Below, one piece after another: positions 1 to 10,329 of a stretch of DNA of 64,000 bases (position 1 is its first letter; each line of letters starts with the position of its first letter). A model generated the notes under the pieces. The model saw only the letters and a program-made list of their open reading frames with translations, did no database searches and was not told the origin of the DNA. A program made the position numbers and the translations under genes. Source of the stretch: Pteria penguin (Eukaryota > Mollusca > Bivalvia > Pterioida > Pteriidae). The DNA lies in NCBI GenBank assembly GCA_035048485.1, contig CM068590.1, positions 13,066,494 to 13,130,493 of the forward strand, read 5' to 3'.

Positions 1-167
1 TGATGTATTTCATAAGTAGAGTTTTAGAAGGGACACAGGTGTGTACTTCCGGCTTTTGAATAACGCCTCTTGTGAAGGGGTACGTGCAAGGCACAGAAAC
101 ATGAAGTGAAAATTTCGCCGTCTTTCATTTAGAGGACATTTACTTAACATTTTTCTTCTTCTTATTA

Positions 168-250
<83 letters not shown>
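168..250. repeat. (ATT)n microsatellite
   Basis: About 27 consecutive ATT trinucleotides. On the minus strand they give an asparagine-rich reading frame that should not be taken as a gene. The same trinucleotide recurs at 39.9, 42.2 and 47.4 kb, and between the units of the array at the right end of the window. Confidence 0.95.
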
Positions 251-254
<4 letters not shown>

Positions 255-1270
255 TGTTGTTCTTGTTGTTATTCTTCTTATTATTATTATTCCTAAGGTT
301 AAGCAACTGATTACATAAGAAAATGATTATTGATGATATTCATTAAAATTTAAGATTAGAAAGTAATGAATGAATCTCGGTCCTCCACCACTCGGTCTCT
401 TCTCCCACTCATTACCTCACTCAACATATCATATCATACATGCATTGAATATCTAGCCGCACCACAGATGATACACAGATCTATATGTTCATTTACATGC
501 ATTTCTGAATTATACATACTTTAAGTCTGAATTAATCAAACTAACAAATAATGTACTCGGTATCATCAAATGGCAATATGTTAAGCATCCCTTTTTGTGC
601 CGCTGCATTTAAAAACAGGATATGTGTATGATGATTAAAATTTCTTTTTGAGATCAACAATGACATTATCTATATCCATAGATGCCTGATTCATCGGACA
701 GAAATTCAGATGTATGCACTGAGACACACCACCTAACCAGTGAAAGGAGTTTTAGGTGTCTCGTCTGACCTGAAAAGACGACTTCTTGGTCAGGATCCAA
801 AACTTTACCTTACCAATTGTGTTGCGCCAATTCAGAGTCTGGTAAAGACTGATCTACATTTAAACTTTCGTAAATGAATATAATTTGATAAAAGAGCTCC
901 ATTGGCAGTGGCAGAAGGGAGGTGACCCCTGTAATAGCCCCTTTCTCTTTTTTGAAGGTGAATTCACAAACAAGTCTACTTTTATTTACTTGCGAAGGAT
1001 TCCATTCACATTCCCCTAGAAAAGGAAGTAGAGGTGATAGACCATAGAGTAGGTGATAGAAAGAGAACATGATATGAAAATAAAGAATACAAACGTCTCC
1101 AGTATGCTGATGATAAAGCTATGAAATTGAATCGTTCAAAGAAATCTATAACATATACTCTCTCATTCATTGATAGAACATTTAAAAATATTCTGATAGT
1201 AAAAAGATGCAAATGTGCAGACGTTGTTTAAGCCCAGCGGGTAAAATAACAGTAGTGAATCTATACTACT
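251..1270. other. No gene seen
   Basis: This stretch has only short unrelated open frames on both strands, none with a recognisable motif or codon bias. I see no RNA gene or element end in it. Confidence 0.5.
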
Positions 1271-1274
1271 ACCC

Positions 1275-1463
1275 AATAGACCATATTCCGATTTTGATAA
1301 TTGCTGTCTTTTTGTCCGAGCTAATACCTTTTGGCGTTGTTTTTCATAGTGACGTTATAATGAATCTATGTCATGCGTTATGACGTCACTATGAAAAACA
1401 ACGCCAAAATGTATCAGCTCGGACAAAAAGACAGCAATTATCAAAATCGGAATATGGTCTATT
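1275..1463. mobile_element. 189-bp fold-back element (MITE-like)
   Basis: The segment is a near-complete palindrome: two arms of about 90 bp separated by only a few bases. Both arms start with AATAGACCATATTCCG when read inward. Arm mismatches are few (for example GAGCTAATACC against GAGCTGATACA). Such full fold-backs are usually non-autonomous DNA transposons. No clear target-site duplication was found, so the superfamily is open. A TGACGTCA palindrome lies near the centre of the right arm. Confidence 0.75.
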
Positions 1464-1819
1464 TAACCCCTTTGTTCATTAGTTTATCAAATCTAAATAT
1501 TAACCAAATAAAACAAAAATTTAAATTTTATTTATTTTACAACGATTAAGAAACAAGTTAACAACTTACATAAATGGTTTAAAATAGTGATACAAGACAA
1601 TTAGAAAACATATTATATAGATTCCTATGAAAATTTTATGATAGCTAGGAATTGACTTGGAAAAGATTATTCTAAAAGTGGGTTACACATGATCTGTGTT
1701 ACACAGTGCAAGATTTTTCATCATTGCTGTGGTAGTCACACCGATCGTTTGGGAGAGAATGGTGTAAGGTATATGATGGTTATAGATGTCTAGATGTTTG
1801 CTTCTCTATCTTATTAAAA

Positions 1820-2100
1820 GCCAGCGTGGCCTAGTGGTATCGCGCTGGACTCCTAATCGGGAGGCCGGGGTTCGATTCCCGCCCTGGCCATGCCTGTGTC
1901 CTGTCTTTCGGATGAGACAGTAAAAACCGAGGCCCCGTGTCGTGGTATGCATGGCACGTTAAAGATCCCTCACTGCTTCGGGTGGATCCGTTTGCAAAGG
2001 TCAAAATTTGTATGCCCCGCATCAGGCAGATGCCCTAACCATATACGTGAAATATTCGTGGTGTGACGTTAAACAAAAATCAATCAATCAATCAATCTCA
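1820..2100 (+). mobile_element. tRNA-derived SINE, copy 1
   Basis: The head resembles a tRNA and keeps an A box (around TGGCCTAGTGGTA, 1827-1839) and a B box (GGTTCGATTCC, 1869-1879) for RNA polymerase III. A conserved central body follows, and the tail ends in GACGTTAAAC plus repeated CAATCAATC. It is flanked by a perfect 12-bp target duplication, ATCTTATTAAAA (1808-1819 and 2101-2112), which fixes both ends. Head and tail match the SINE at 16287 and, in part, those at 40011 and 42336. It has inserted into the end of the inverted-repeat element that continues to 2576. Confidence 0.93.
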
Positions 2101-2576
2101 ATCTTATTAAAACGCGACTTGTACTTCCTTCCTCTTTGATACAGGTAAAAGATTTTACAACTGCCGATTCGAGGCTATCTCAGGATAACCTTTAACTTAT
2201 CTACGTCCTCCATTCTGTAGCCAATGAAAGCCATTGAAGTGGATACTTTTGGACCAATGAAATAGATCGTTTCAAACATTTGTCGAAAAAGGGACACAAA
2301 CAATGAAGTCAAAAGGCCATAAATCCTTTATGGCGTCCGCGGTGATGATGTAAACGGCACCGCCATCTTCAATTAGATTCTTTACATATTATCATTCGAA
2401 AGTGATCGGGTGGTACAATACCCCCCCCTAAAGTCATTTGTATGCAAAATAGCACTCATTCGGATTTGCTGTGATGAAAGGTCATTCTAAGATGATCTCG
2501 AGTCGGCAGTTATACGATCTTGTACATGGAAAGAATCGTAGAACAGCAAAGTACAAGTCGCGTTTTCTAAATAAGA
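2101..2576. mobile_element. MITE-like element with ~90-bp imperfect terminal inverted repeats
   Basis: The left end reads ATCTTATTAAAACGCGACTT and the right end, read inward, ATCTTATTTAGAAAACGCGA. Pairing continues past GACTTGTACT, and inner blocks (ACTGCCGATTCGAG against ACTGCCGACTCGAG) also pair. No ORF lies inside. The outermost left bases coincide with the target duplication of the SINE at 1820-2100, so the SINE landed in this element's terminal repeat. The family is not recognised. Confidence 0.65.
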
Positions 2577-2828
2577 TAAGCTTGTTTCTTTCTAAGTCGA
2601 ACAAATGACGTAAGAAAATGTGAGGTGAAATTTAACATTATTTATTTCTGGAACAGTATCATAGACGATGCTCATTGAACACATTTTTATGTTATATTGA
2701 AGACCACTCTATAGGATTTCACTTATACAGTGACTGCACTTGCCTGGTGTATGCCTTCATTGTTTAGTCTTATGCAGCAAAGGGATCCAAAAGAGTAAGT
2801 AGTATTTTACGTGTAAATGTGTTCCCTG

Positions 2829-2992
2829 GAATAATAATATATTCCCGCGTTTCGATCGTAGAGAGTATAGCGGGAATTATTTTTCTTCGAGATATGGAAA
2901 TTGTATAGAGAGTTTAGTCACGTGACTGTGGTCACTCGTGTAAGAACACTGGTCATTCTAGGTCCGTGCGCCATCCTGACCACACGTTCTTT
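2829..2992 (+). repeat. Split direct repeat A1 of the DIRS-order element
   Basis: This matches 9443-9592 in the same orientation. Shared blocks include GCGTTTCGATC, AGAGAGTTTAGTCACGTG, GGTCACTCGTGTAAGAACAC and ATTCTAGGTCC. It lies immediately upstream of the gag-like frame, so it probably also carries the promoter of the element. No promoter motif was verified. Confidence 0.8.
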
Positions 2993-2998
2993 GCCGGT

Positions 2999-3710
2999 AT
3001 GACATCCGAAGAAAATTCTAATATCACACGTCCACTCCAAAGCAGTACCTCGCTTCAACAAGGGGTTAGAGTTTCAGTCAATGATTCCATGAGCGGTTTA
3101 AAAGACTTACTTTCTAGTAAATTAGCGGCTTTTGAGGCAAATTTTGCAGACAGACAACGGCTAATTAATGCACAAAACACGACCAAGTTAGAGGGCCTCG
3201 GATTATACTTTGAAGAGGAAAAATAATGAGGCACAGCTTAAGCACAGTGTTACAGTCATGCTGAGAATTGCAGATAACCCTTTACAAAAGTCAGTTCCTG
3301 AAACACGAAGGCGAGACAGTATCAAAGAAGGTATGGTGCTTCTTTGTCATAGACAAAAACGCATAACATTAGCAGACAATTCTTAGTTTGGTTGGAAATT
3401 AGTTGAACAATATAAGACTCATCAGTTAGCAGAGGACAGCTATGATGAAAAAAAGATTTACAAAGCTGAGGCTAGGGCGGAATGGTTAAGACAGGAAGAA
3501 AAGAAAAAGAAGCCTCGTTATAGTCTTAGATACGCTCCTTACACCGTACAGCAAACACCTGTTCATCAGACCGTTTCGAGTGTCAAATCTAGTACAGCAA
3601 CTTTTGGACTGAAACCAGGGTTATGTTTTGTCTGTGGAAAACGGGGACAGTGAAGAGGTGCCCCTGAATGTGAAGCTACGCGACAGAAATTTAAGTTAAG
3701 TAATGGTTTT
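2999..3710 (+). pseudogene. gag-like protein of the DIRS-order element, broken
   Basis: The ATG at 2999 opens a 75-codon frame beginning MTSEENSNIT. It stops at 3224-3226, and homologous-looking sequence resumes in other frames. One stretch (about 3420-3650) is rich in Glu, Lys and Arg and leads to a cysteine motif CFVCGKRG (3625-3650) followed by a stop, as in a damaged zinc knuckle. Nucleocapsid-type knuckles of this form are usual in DIRS and Ngaro gag proteins. The assignment to this element rests on its position between A1 and the RT; the N-terminal part is not recognised. Confidence 0.6.
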
Positions 3711-4415
3711 TTAATCCTGTAGTTAGCCCTGTAGATAGATTACATTCTTACATTGATAAATGTGCCCGAATTGTGGCTGATGTTTACATTTTAGATGCCT
3801 TGAATAAAGGTTACAAGATACCATTTTATGAATTCACTCACAGTTGGCTTTTAACAGAGGGAGTAAAGTACATCTTGTGTTTGAGTGTAGACATATAACT
3901 TTTCACATATATAAGTTAAATTCAGTTTAAAAGAGTCAGTAGCTGGATCAATGTCTGAGAAAGGGGACTGTGTTTTTGCATTTGATCTTAAATCAGCTTA
4001 TCACCAGATTTCAATTTTTAATGAACACAGGCAACATTTAGGATTTGCATGGATTTTTCAAGGAGAACTGTAAGGTAAGGTAATTTGTCTTTAACGTGTT
4101 GCCATTTGGAGTAAATAGTGCATCACATATATTTACTAAAGTAATGCGAACAGTTGTGAGGTATTGGAGAGATAGTGGTCTGAAGATTATTATGTATCTA
4201 GATGACAGATGCAAGTAAGTAAAAAAATTAAGTCTGAGTTAGAAGCCTTGGGCTTTCTCATTGCTGACAATAAGAGCTCATGGAAGCCCTCTCAGAATGC
4301 AACCTGATTAGGGTTACTGTGGAATGTTAATACAGGTGACTTGAAGGTCAGTCAAGTTCGAATCGATCGCTTACTAAGTAGTTTAAATATTTTGATAGCA
4401 AAGTTGAGTACCGGT

Positions 4416-6094
4416 GTTATATAGTAGTTTTCCCTCATAGTAGTATTTCCCCCGGAAAAATGGCTATATAGTAGTTTTTCCCCCATGGCGGAAAAACTAC
4501 TATATAGTAGTCTTTCCCCCATAGTAGTTTTTCCCCCTTACGTAACGGTTTGGAAATTATACACGTTCGTTCTGTATTAGTCAGATAACATTTGAAATAC
4601 AAATGTACTATAGTAATAGCCTGTGGATCAAACCGATGGTGTTATGGTTAATGTGTTTCTAAATACTGTTAAGTGTTTTGTTTGTGCCTGTATGTGTTTG
4701 TTTATTTTTTGTTTTATGTATTTATTTACAAGTCTTTCTTTTTATATATTTACCATAGTATGCTATTTTCTTCTATTATTTCATTATAAAAATTGTCGTT
4801 TACTTGCGTATAGATGTCAATCATGACGTCAGGCTGTGACTCAAGATTCGATCCCAGGCAACTTTTCGTAATGCAACATAAGTAAAATATGAATTTATCA
4901 ATCAAAATGTTCCAATGACAAATATAAGAATTAAACGTGCAAGAATTCCTTGAACATTCAATTCCTAAATAAATTAAGACTGATGCATTTTATATATCAC
5001 AATATCGCTCATCATGTACAGAGTACATGATGAACATGAAAATAACAGAAGGGAATTCCACCCAGGTGTCCACGATTTGCAATCTACCACAAGGCTTGTC
5101 TAGTCGCAGATGTTGTAAATGATGATCGCAAGATGTGATTTCCTTGTCCCTTACGCAAAGTATGAAAGGTGTCATCTAAAAGTATCTATATGCTAAGTTT
5201 CAAAGCTCTACACCCTTTTGTGTAGAATATATAGTCAAGGTTAAAGTTTTTGAACAGTAGGTCACACTTCAAGGTCAAGGTCATTAGGTCAAAAGTCATG
5301 GTCCCAAATTAAAGATCTTATCACAAGTAATCTATATATGAAGTTCAAACCTCCTTCTCCTTTTGGTACAAAAGATACAGACAAAGTTTAAGTTTTTGAA
5401 AGCATAGAGCACCAAGGTCAAAGTCACTAGTTAAAAAAATCATGGTCCCAAATAAAAGGTCATCACAAGAAAACTATATGTGGAGTTTCAAAGCCTTGTA
5501 CCTCTTGGTACAAACGATATTGTCAAGGTTTTTGTCACAGGCTAAGAGTCACAGACAGGCCAAAAACTAGATGCCCCCGAATTTCATTCCGGGGGCATAA
5601 AAGCGAACTTGTTTTTCTTTTTTCCATTTGTATATAGAGATTTCTTGGATTAAATAAAGATATCTCGAAAGAAATTCTAGTATATAAATCCCTGTTCTAA
5701 ATATATACATTTGTATTTGGAAAAGAGATTAAAGTTGAAGACATTTCTACTTAAGAAAATGAGATATCTCTAAATTTATTGGATATATCTCCGTATAAAA
5801 AATTGAGATATCTCTATTTTAAATAGAAATCTATTTATTTTAACAATGTAACAAGCTGGATTTACTTACATGTATGTGTGAAAAGAAAATCCGGAATTTC
5901 ACATTGGGGGGAAAATCCACTATATAGTAGTTTTTCCCCGGGGGAAAAATGGCTATAAGAGGGGGGAAAATGGCTATATAGCCAAATTTCCCCCGGGGGA
6001 AAAACTACTATATTGCCATTTTTCCGGGGGAAAAACTACTATATAGCCATTTTTCCCGGGGGAAAAATGGCTAGGGGGAAAACTACTATATAAC
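4416..6094. mobile_element. 1.68-kb non-autonomous DNA transposon inserted in the DIRS RT
   Basis: The ends form a perfect 19-bp inverted repeat, GTTATATAGTAGTTTTCCC. Both sides are flanked by ACCGGT (4410-4415 and 6095-6100). Removing the insert plus one ACCGGT restores the RT reading frame across the site, which supports exact ends and a 6-bp duplication. Subterminal regions (to about 4545 and from about 5900) are packed with copies of TATAGTAGTTTTTCCCC and GGGGAAAAATGGCTATATAG in both orientations. No transposase ORF is present. A 6-bp duplication occurs in few superfamilies, and I cannot assign this one. Confidence 0.85.
5165..5600 (+). repeat. Dispersed mollusc-type repeat ending in a GGGGGCAT hairpin
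   Basis: Three loosely similar blocks of about 130 bp each contain 'AAGTTTCAAAGC..', 'GGTACAAA.GATA..' and 'AAGGTTAAAGTTTTTG'. The right end is a 12-bp stem, ATGCCCCCGAA...TTCCGGGGGCAT (about 5571-5598), followed by AAAA. The pattern is one I associate with abundant repeats of bivalve genomes. The blocks hold many AAGGTCA/AGGTCA hexamers. It lies inside the 4416-6094 transposon and may be part of it or a later insertion. Confidence 0.6.
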
Positions 6095-7079
6095 ACCGGT
6101 TCAGATGCGTTAGTGAGTGTTCGAAGTTTAGTGTCTGTTGTTGGTCAAATCATATCTATGCATACAGTTTTTTATAGGTAGTCAGGATGAGAACCACATA
6201 TATTTTTATGTGCATAAACACCAAAAACCAGTTGCAATGCCCCTGTAATTGTTGACATACATGTACATGCATTTGGCAAAGTAACTGTTTACTTTTGAAT
6301 GGTCAGAAATTTGAATGCATGAAAGGTGAAACATGTGGTCCAGAAACTATATAATTCAGTGAAGCATCACACACGAGATATGGAGGGTGTTTAGTAGATA
6401 GACCAGGTAGCGAAGTAATAGGTACATGGTCGTCAAGAGAGTCTCTTGAAAGCTCTACATGGAAGTTTGGTAGTAGCAAATCTAATTTGCAACATATTGC
6501 TATGGATATCGTGCCTCATCACGTGATGTGAAAACAATTCGGTTTTGATGTCAAATATTTGGCTGCCTAAAGCTTTAATCAGAGGACTGGATGGTCGCTC
6601 CTATCACTTTTGTGATGTCGGACAAATTATGGGGTCCGCATACTGTAGACAAGTTTTCCACAGAGGACAACACTAAATATTTAAGGTTCAATTCACATCG
6701 GTGGTGCCCTGGTACTGAGCAAGTTGATTCTTTTAGATGTCAATAGGTAGGTGAGAACAATTGGTTAGTACCTACTCCTAGATCAGTATGTGCTGCAATT
6801 AAAAATTAAGGAGGAACTGTGCAAAGGGTACTCTGGTTGTACCGAGATGGACATCGGCTCCTTTCTGACCTTTGTCAGCTAATTTTCAGAATTCATTGTT
6901 ATATCAAGAACTAAGCAATAAATGTATTTTAGCTGGTAGGGGCTACAATGGTCTTTCGGTAAAACTCTTAAATTTAAGATAGTAGCATTTAGATTAAATT
7001 GTGCGTAAATACGCACATGTATACAGATCATGATTGTTATGTATATTTTATTGGCAGGTTAAAAAAGCAGTATCAAACG

Positions 7080-8039
7080 AAGATGTGCCGATGTCGGTAT
7101 TGCGCAGAGTGGGGAAACATTCGTTTGATGCAAAACATGTGCGGTTTTCTTATGCAGTGTAGAAGCAGCAACACTGTCGATATATATGCGGCTTATTGTA
7201 AGAAATGGGAGGATTTCTGCCACCAAAAAGGGTTTTGTTCATTACCAGCAGAACCCGTGCAGTTTGCTTTGTTCATAACATCATTGTTAGATGCGGATGC
7301 ATCATATTCTGTGCTGCAATTGTCTAAATGTGCTGTGAAATGTGTGCATTACACTTTGAGGATGTCACAGATGTGTTGATAAACAGCCTGATTGAAACAG
7401 GAAAACGCGTTTTCAAAGCACCGAGACGGAGGAAGGACCCATTTGAAGGTAAACGTCTTCGTGAGCTGTGTGAAAGTACCGTCGCTCAACTGATCTACTG
7501 ATTGTTCGTTATTTGGCTATGATTGTTGTAGCCTTTTCTGCTTTTTCTTAGATTTGATGAAATAGCAAATTTGCGATGCAATGTTGTGATTGTTTTTCAG
7601 TTGCAATTCGTAAACTTAAAATTGATCAGTAAAGATTAGGATAGAATGTGGTTGTAAGCAAAGGTATTTCCGTAGCATGCCCTTATTCTATTTTCAAGAA
7701 ATATTTTGATTTTGGATACATTGATTCAAAATGTGAAAATTTGTTATTCAAACATATAAATAGATCAAGTAAGAAATGTTTTTGGATTAAGAAAAGTAGA
7801 GTCTGAGTTTTACAAGGGTTCGAGAATGTTTGATTGGTAGACTGAAAGAAGTTTCTGGAGATTTGAATATAGGTATTCACTCATTGAGGGCTGGAGGCGC
7901 CAGGATGGCGGCTAACTCTCAAGTGAAAAAGAGATGTTGAAAGCGTTACGGTCGGTGGAAGTCCGACATTGCCAAAGGCGGCTACGTGGAGGAATCTCCA
8001 GATTTTCGATTATCTGTGTCAAGGTCACTTAATCTGTAG
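7080..8039 (+). pseudogene. Tyrosine recombinase of the DIRS-order element, broken
   Basis: The N-terminal, core-binding-like part reads through STVDIYAAYCKKWEDFCHQK-type sequence at 7160-7235 and stops at 7377. Later pieces in other frames include the first catalytic Arg region (FDEIANLR, about 7555-7580). The C-terminal block has HSLRAGGA (His and Arg) at about 7875-7905, then GRWKSDIAKGGYVEES with the Tyr nucleophile at about 7950-7995. This H-x-x-R...W...Y set is the standard end of DIRS and Crypton recombinases. The frame ends at TAG 8037-8039. Several stops show that it is inactive. The enzyme would have integrated the element's circular DNA. Confidence 0.85.
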
Positions 8040-8162
8040 TAAATTTCTTGTTTATTTTACTGTTAGTCTCACACTTAGACTGTTTCTTCCTAACTTTTTG
8101 AATCGGCCATTTGCATAAGATTGTTCTAATTTCTTGAGTTTGAAAACTATATCACTGACATT

Positions 8163-8850
8163 TATCTACCTGAACTTCAATGAAACAAAGCCAATATTTC
8201 CGACCAGGAAACATCTTTATCGGACTTAAATATTAAAATGATTAACAACAATATTCATACCAACATATTTGATAAACTTGATGACTTTGGATTTCTTATT
8301 GTAAATTTCCTTATCTAGATGGTGAAGTCCCCAGATTCCCATCATATGATGTTTATATTAGTCAATTGGTTCGGTTTGCTAGAATCTGCACTAACGTTTT
8401 AGATTTTCACAGATAAAATTCTCAGATTACTTTCAAACTTCTTACTCAGGGTTATAGATATCATACACTTCGAAAAACTTTTGGTAAATTTTAAAGATCT
8501 GATTCAGACATTTTATCTAAATTCGGTGACTTTTCAACAATACGTATCCAGCGAAATTTTCTATCCTAATATCTACAGTGATATAGTGTACAAATTAAGG
8601 AAGGTCAAAGGTTCAGATAATTTCATATTGGCGGGTTCCTAAATTATTAAACGCTTTCGACATCGACAGTATGACCCCGAGATCATCCCTAAGACCATAG
8701 GTCCTGTATTTGGTTCCTCTACAACCCAATGCAATCTTTTACTTGAGTGTTATAAGCTGACTAACAGGGCGGTGGGGACTCTATGACGGGCCTTGTCTCC
8801 TCTGAAAAGTTTTGGATCCTCGTCTCCACTGACTGTTAGTGGGAAATCTT
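8163..8850 (+). pseudogene. Fragment of an unrelated reverse-transcriptase ORF
   Basis: Pieces in shifting frames include FDKLDDFGFLIVNFPYL (about 8269-8320), YDVYISQLVRFAR (about 8345-8385) and QGYRYHTLRKTFGKF (about 8450-8490). This is the region after the RT catalytic core of a retroelement family that is common in cnidarians and molluscs. Other pieces of related ORFs occur at 40680-40826, at its duplicate 43005-43151, and perhaps at 46937-47002. The start of the ORF is absent. It lies between the recombinase end and repeat B1 of the DIRS-order element, so it is probably a later insertion. I do not name the family. Confidence 0.65.
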
Positions 8851-9254
8851 ATTGATCAAGGATCTGAGCTTACTTACAGACGGGTAAATCACGGTTTACT
8901 AAGGTTGATGTCGCCTTACATATTTTTGATAGCAACATATTATTCTATAAACGTTTCGTGAGTAATAAATTTTTATGGCCTCTCTTTTTGAGAAACCTGT
9001 TGATCCTTGTTCTCTATATGGAGGATTATTTATAAAATTTGTAATGTGTGTCCTTTGGCTGTGCTGCTTTTTCGGTAAGTGGGAAGGTAGGCGCCCGTAA
9101 ACTGGTTAACCAAAACAATTGAATGACGTTTGTTACTTCAATTGACCGTCCTAAGTCAGTATCGTAACAGCAGCACAATCGAATATTTTTGTAATGTTTT
9201 TCGTGTATGTTCTACTTTCATCCTTTTTTGTGTGCAGCCCCTTGGTAACTTGTG

Positions 9255-9438
9255 TCATACATCTTTGTCAGATGTCTTCTGTTTTTTCTTTTGAGTTGTT
9301 AAATGAGTATTACAGTATTGTTAATTGATGATGATAATGATTTGATGATGATGATGATGATGATGGTGATGATGATGGTGATGATGATTAAATGATTATA
9401 ATGATGATGATTCTATGATGATGATTACAATGAAGTAA
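9255..9438 (+). repeat. Split direct repeat B1 of the DIRS-order element, with (GAT)n
   Basis: TTCTTTTGAGTTGTTAAATG, then ATTACAGTAxTxTTAATTG, then a (GAT)n tract, then GATGATTACAATGAAGTAAA. The same order recurs downstream as B2. The GAT run (9322-9425) is an imperfect microsatellite. Confidence 0.7.
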
Positions 9439-9442
9439 AACG

Positions 9443-9592
9443 GAGAATAAAAGATTCCTGCGTTTCGATCATAATATTTTTCTGAGAGGTATCCAAATTT
9501 TTCAGAGAGTTTAGTCACGTGCCTGTGGTCACTCGTGTAAGAACACTGGTAATTCTAGGTCCTTGCGTCAACTTGAACACACGCTCTTTTTC
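9443..9592 (+). repeat. Split direct repeat A2 of the DIRS-order element
   Basis: Second copy of the A block, in the same orientation as 2829-2992. It lies directly after B1 and before B2, which is the diagnostic order for split-direct-repeat elements. A1 and A2 differ at several positions and by small indels, so the element is old. Confidence 0.8.
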
Positions 9593-9961
9593 TTCAGCTT
9601 ATTGATTGTATAATATTGTTTCTATTTAATTAATTTTGATGAATAAGATTAAGATTATTGCATTTTTGACAAAGCTCATTATTTCAATAGATCAAGTCTG
9701 TCCCTTTAGGGGGTCTAGATGGCTTAACGGAATTGCACCGCTACACACACAAGTTTCCACGGTACATCTCGCATTTATAATTTTTGACCTTTTTCCGTGG
9801 TTCCGCGGTTATGAACATTTATAGACCTCTAATGTCGTTTATTTACAAGATCATAATTAAGAAGTATTCAATGATAAATTTGCGTTTCAAATTATGTTGA
9901 TGTAGTGTTAAAATTAGATATATGCATGTAATTTATATATGTCATGCATTGACTCCATAAA

Positions 9962-10318
9962 TGCCGGCAATCGATTTCTATTGCGCATATCGGCCCTTTG
10001 CATAAGATTTCCATTATTTCTTTTGAATTGTTAGATGAACATTACAGTAATATTAATTGGTGATGATGATGATGATGATGGTGATGATAATGACGATTTA
10101 ATAATGATGATGGTTTGATGATGATTGCAAAACTGTCGGCAATCGATTTCTGTTGCGCATATCGGCTAATTGCATAAGATTTTTCATTATTTCTTTTGAA
10201 ATGCTTGATGAGCATTGCAGTAATGCCATTTGATGATGATAATGATGATGGTAATGATGATTTGGTGGGAATTGTGATTTGATGATGATGATTTGATGAT
10301 GATTGCAATGAAGTAAAT
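9962..10318 (+). repeat. Split direct repeat B2, itself tandemly doubled
   Basis: Two ~175-bp copies (9962-10136 and 10137-10318) both start with CGGCAATCGATTTCT and TTGCGCATATCGG and carry TTGCATAAGATTT, TTATTTCTTTTGAA and a (GAT)n tract. The second ends GATGATTGCAATGAAGTAAA, matching the end of B1 at 9438. The doubling is not expected for the element class and probably arose by slippage or unequal exchange after insertion. Confidence 0.65.
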
Positions 10319-10329
10319 CAGAAAAATCG

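Larger units (their letters stand above)
3953..6860 (+). pseudogene. RT / RNase H region of the DIRS-order element, interrupted and frameshifted
   Basis: RT motifs appear in order: AFDLKSAYHQ with the first catalytic Asp (about 3980-4010), VLPFGVNSASHIFTKVM (about 4095-4150), then MYLDD with the catalytic Asp pair (about 4193-4207). The spelling LDLKSxYHxI / LPFGLxSAP / YLDD is characteristic of DIRS-type RT. The frame runs into the ACCGGT at 4410 and resumes at 6101 (SDALVSVRSLVSVVGQIISM). RNase H follows at about 6356-6500 (FSEASHTRYGG, then TWSSRESLES). The downstream block around 6620-6810 (WGPHTVDKFST, then GENNWLVP) is also typical of DIRS polyproteins. Stops and frame changes occur throughout, so no enzyme can be made. 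Confidence 0.85.
2829..10318 (+). mobile_element. Decayed DIRS-order tyrosine-recombinase retrotransposon
   Basis: The order along the element is a repeat A1, a gag-like frame with a zinc knuckle, RT, RNase H, tyrosine recombinase, then repeats B1-A2-B2. The A1...B1-A2-B2 layout of split direct repeats is known from PAT-like and Ngaro-like elements. Such elements integrate by a tyrosine recombinase through a circular DNA and make no target duplication. All coding parts carry stops and frameshifts. A DNA transposon (4416-6094) interrupts the RT region, and a piece of another RT family lies at 8163-8850. The outer limits are inferred from the repeats and may be off by tens of bases. Confidence 0.75.

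Noticed and set aside
10..306. 98-codon Asn-rich frame on the minus strand
   Set aside because: It is translation of the (ATT)n microsatellite.
1821..1895. tRNA gene
   Set aside because: The tRNA-like part continues into a SINE body and tail and is flanked by a 12-bp target duplication; the same applies at 16291, 40012 and 46355-46420.
4623..4826. 67-codon hydrophobic frame inside the ACCGGT transposon
   Set aside because: AT-rich chance frame of Phe/Leu/Cys with no motif and no counterpart.
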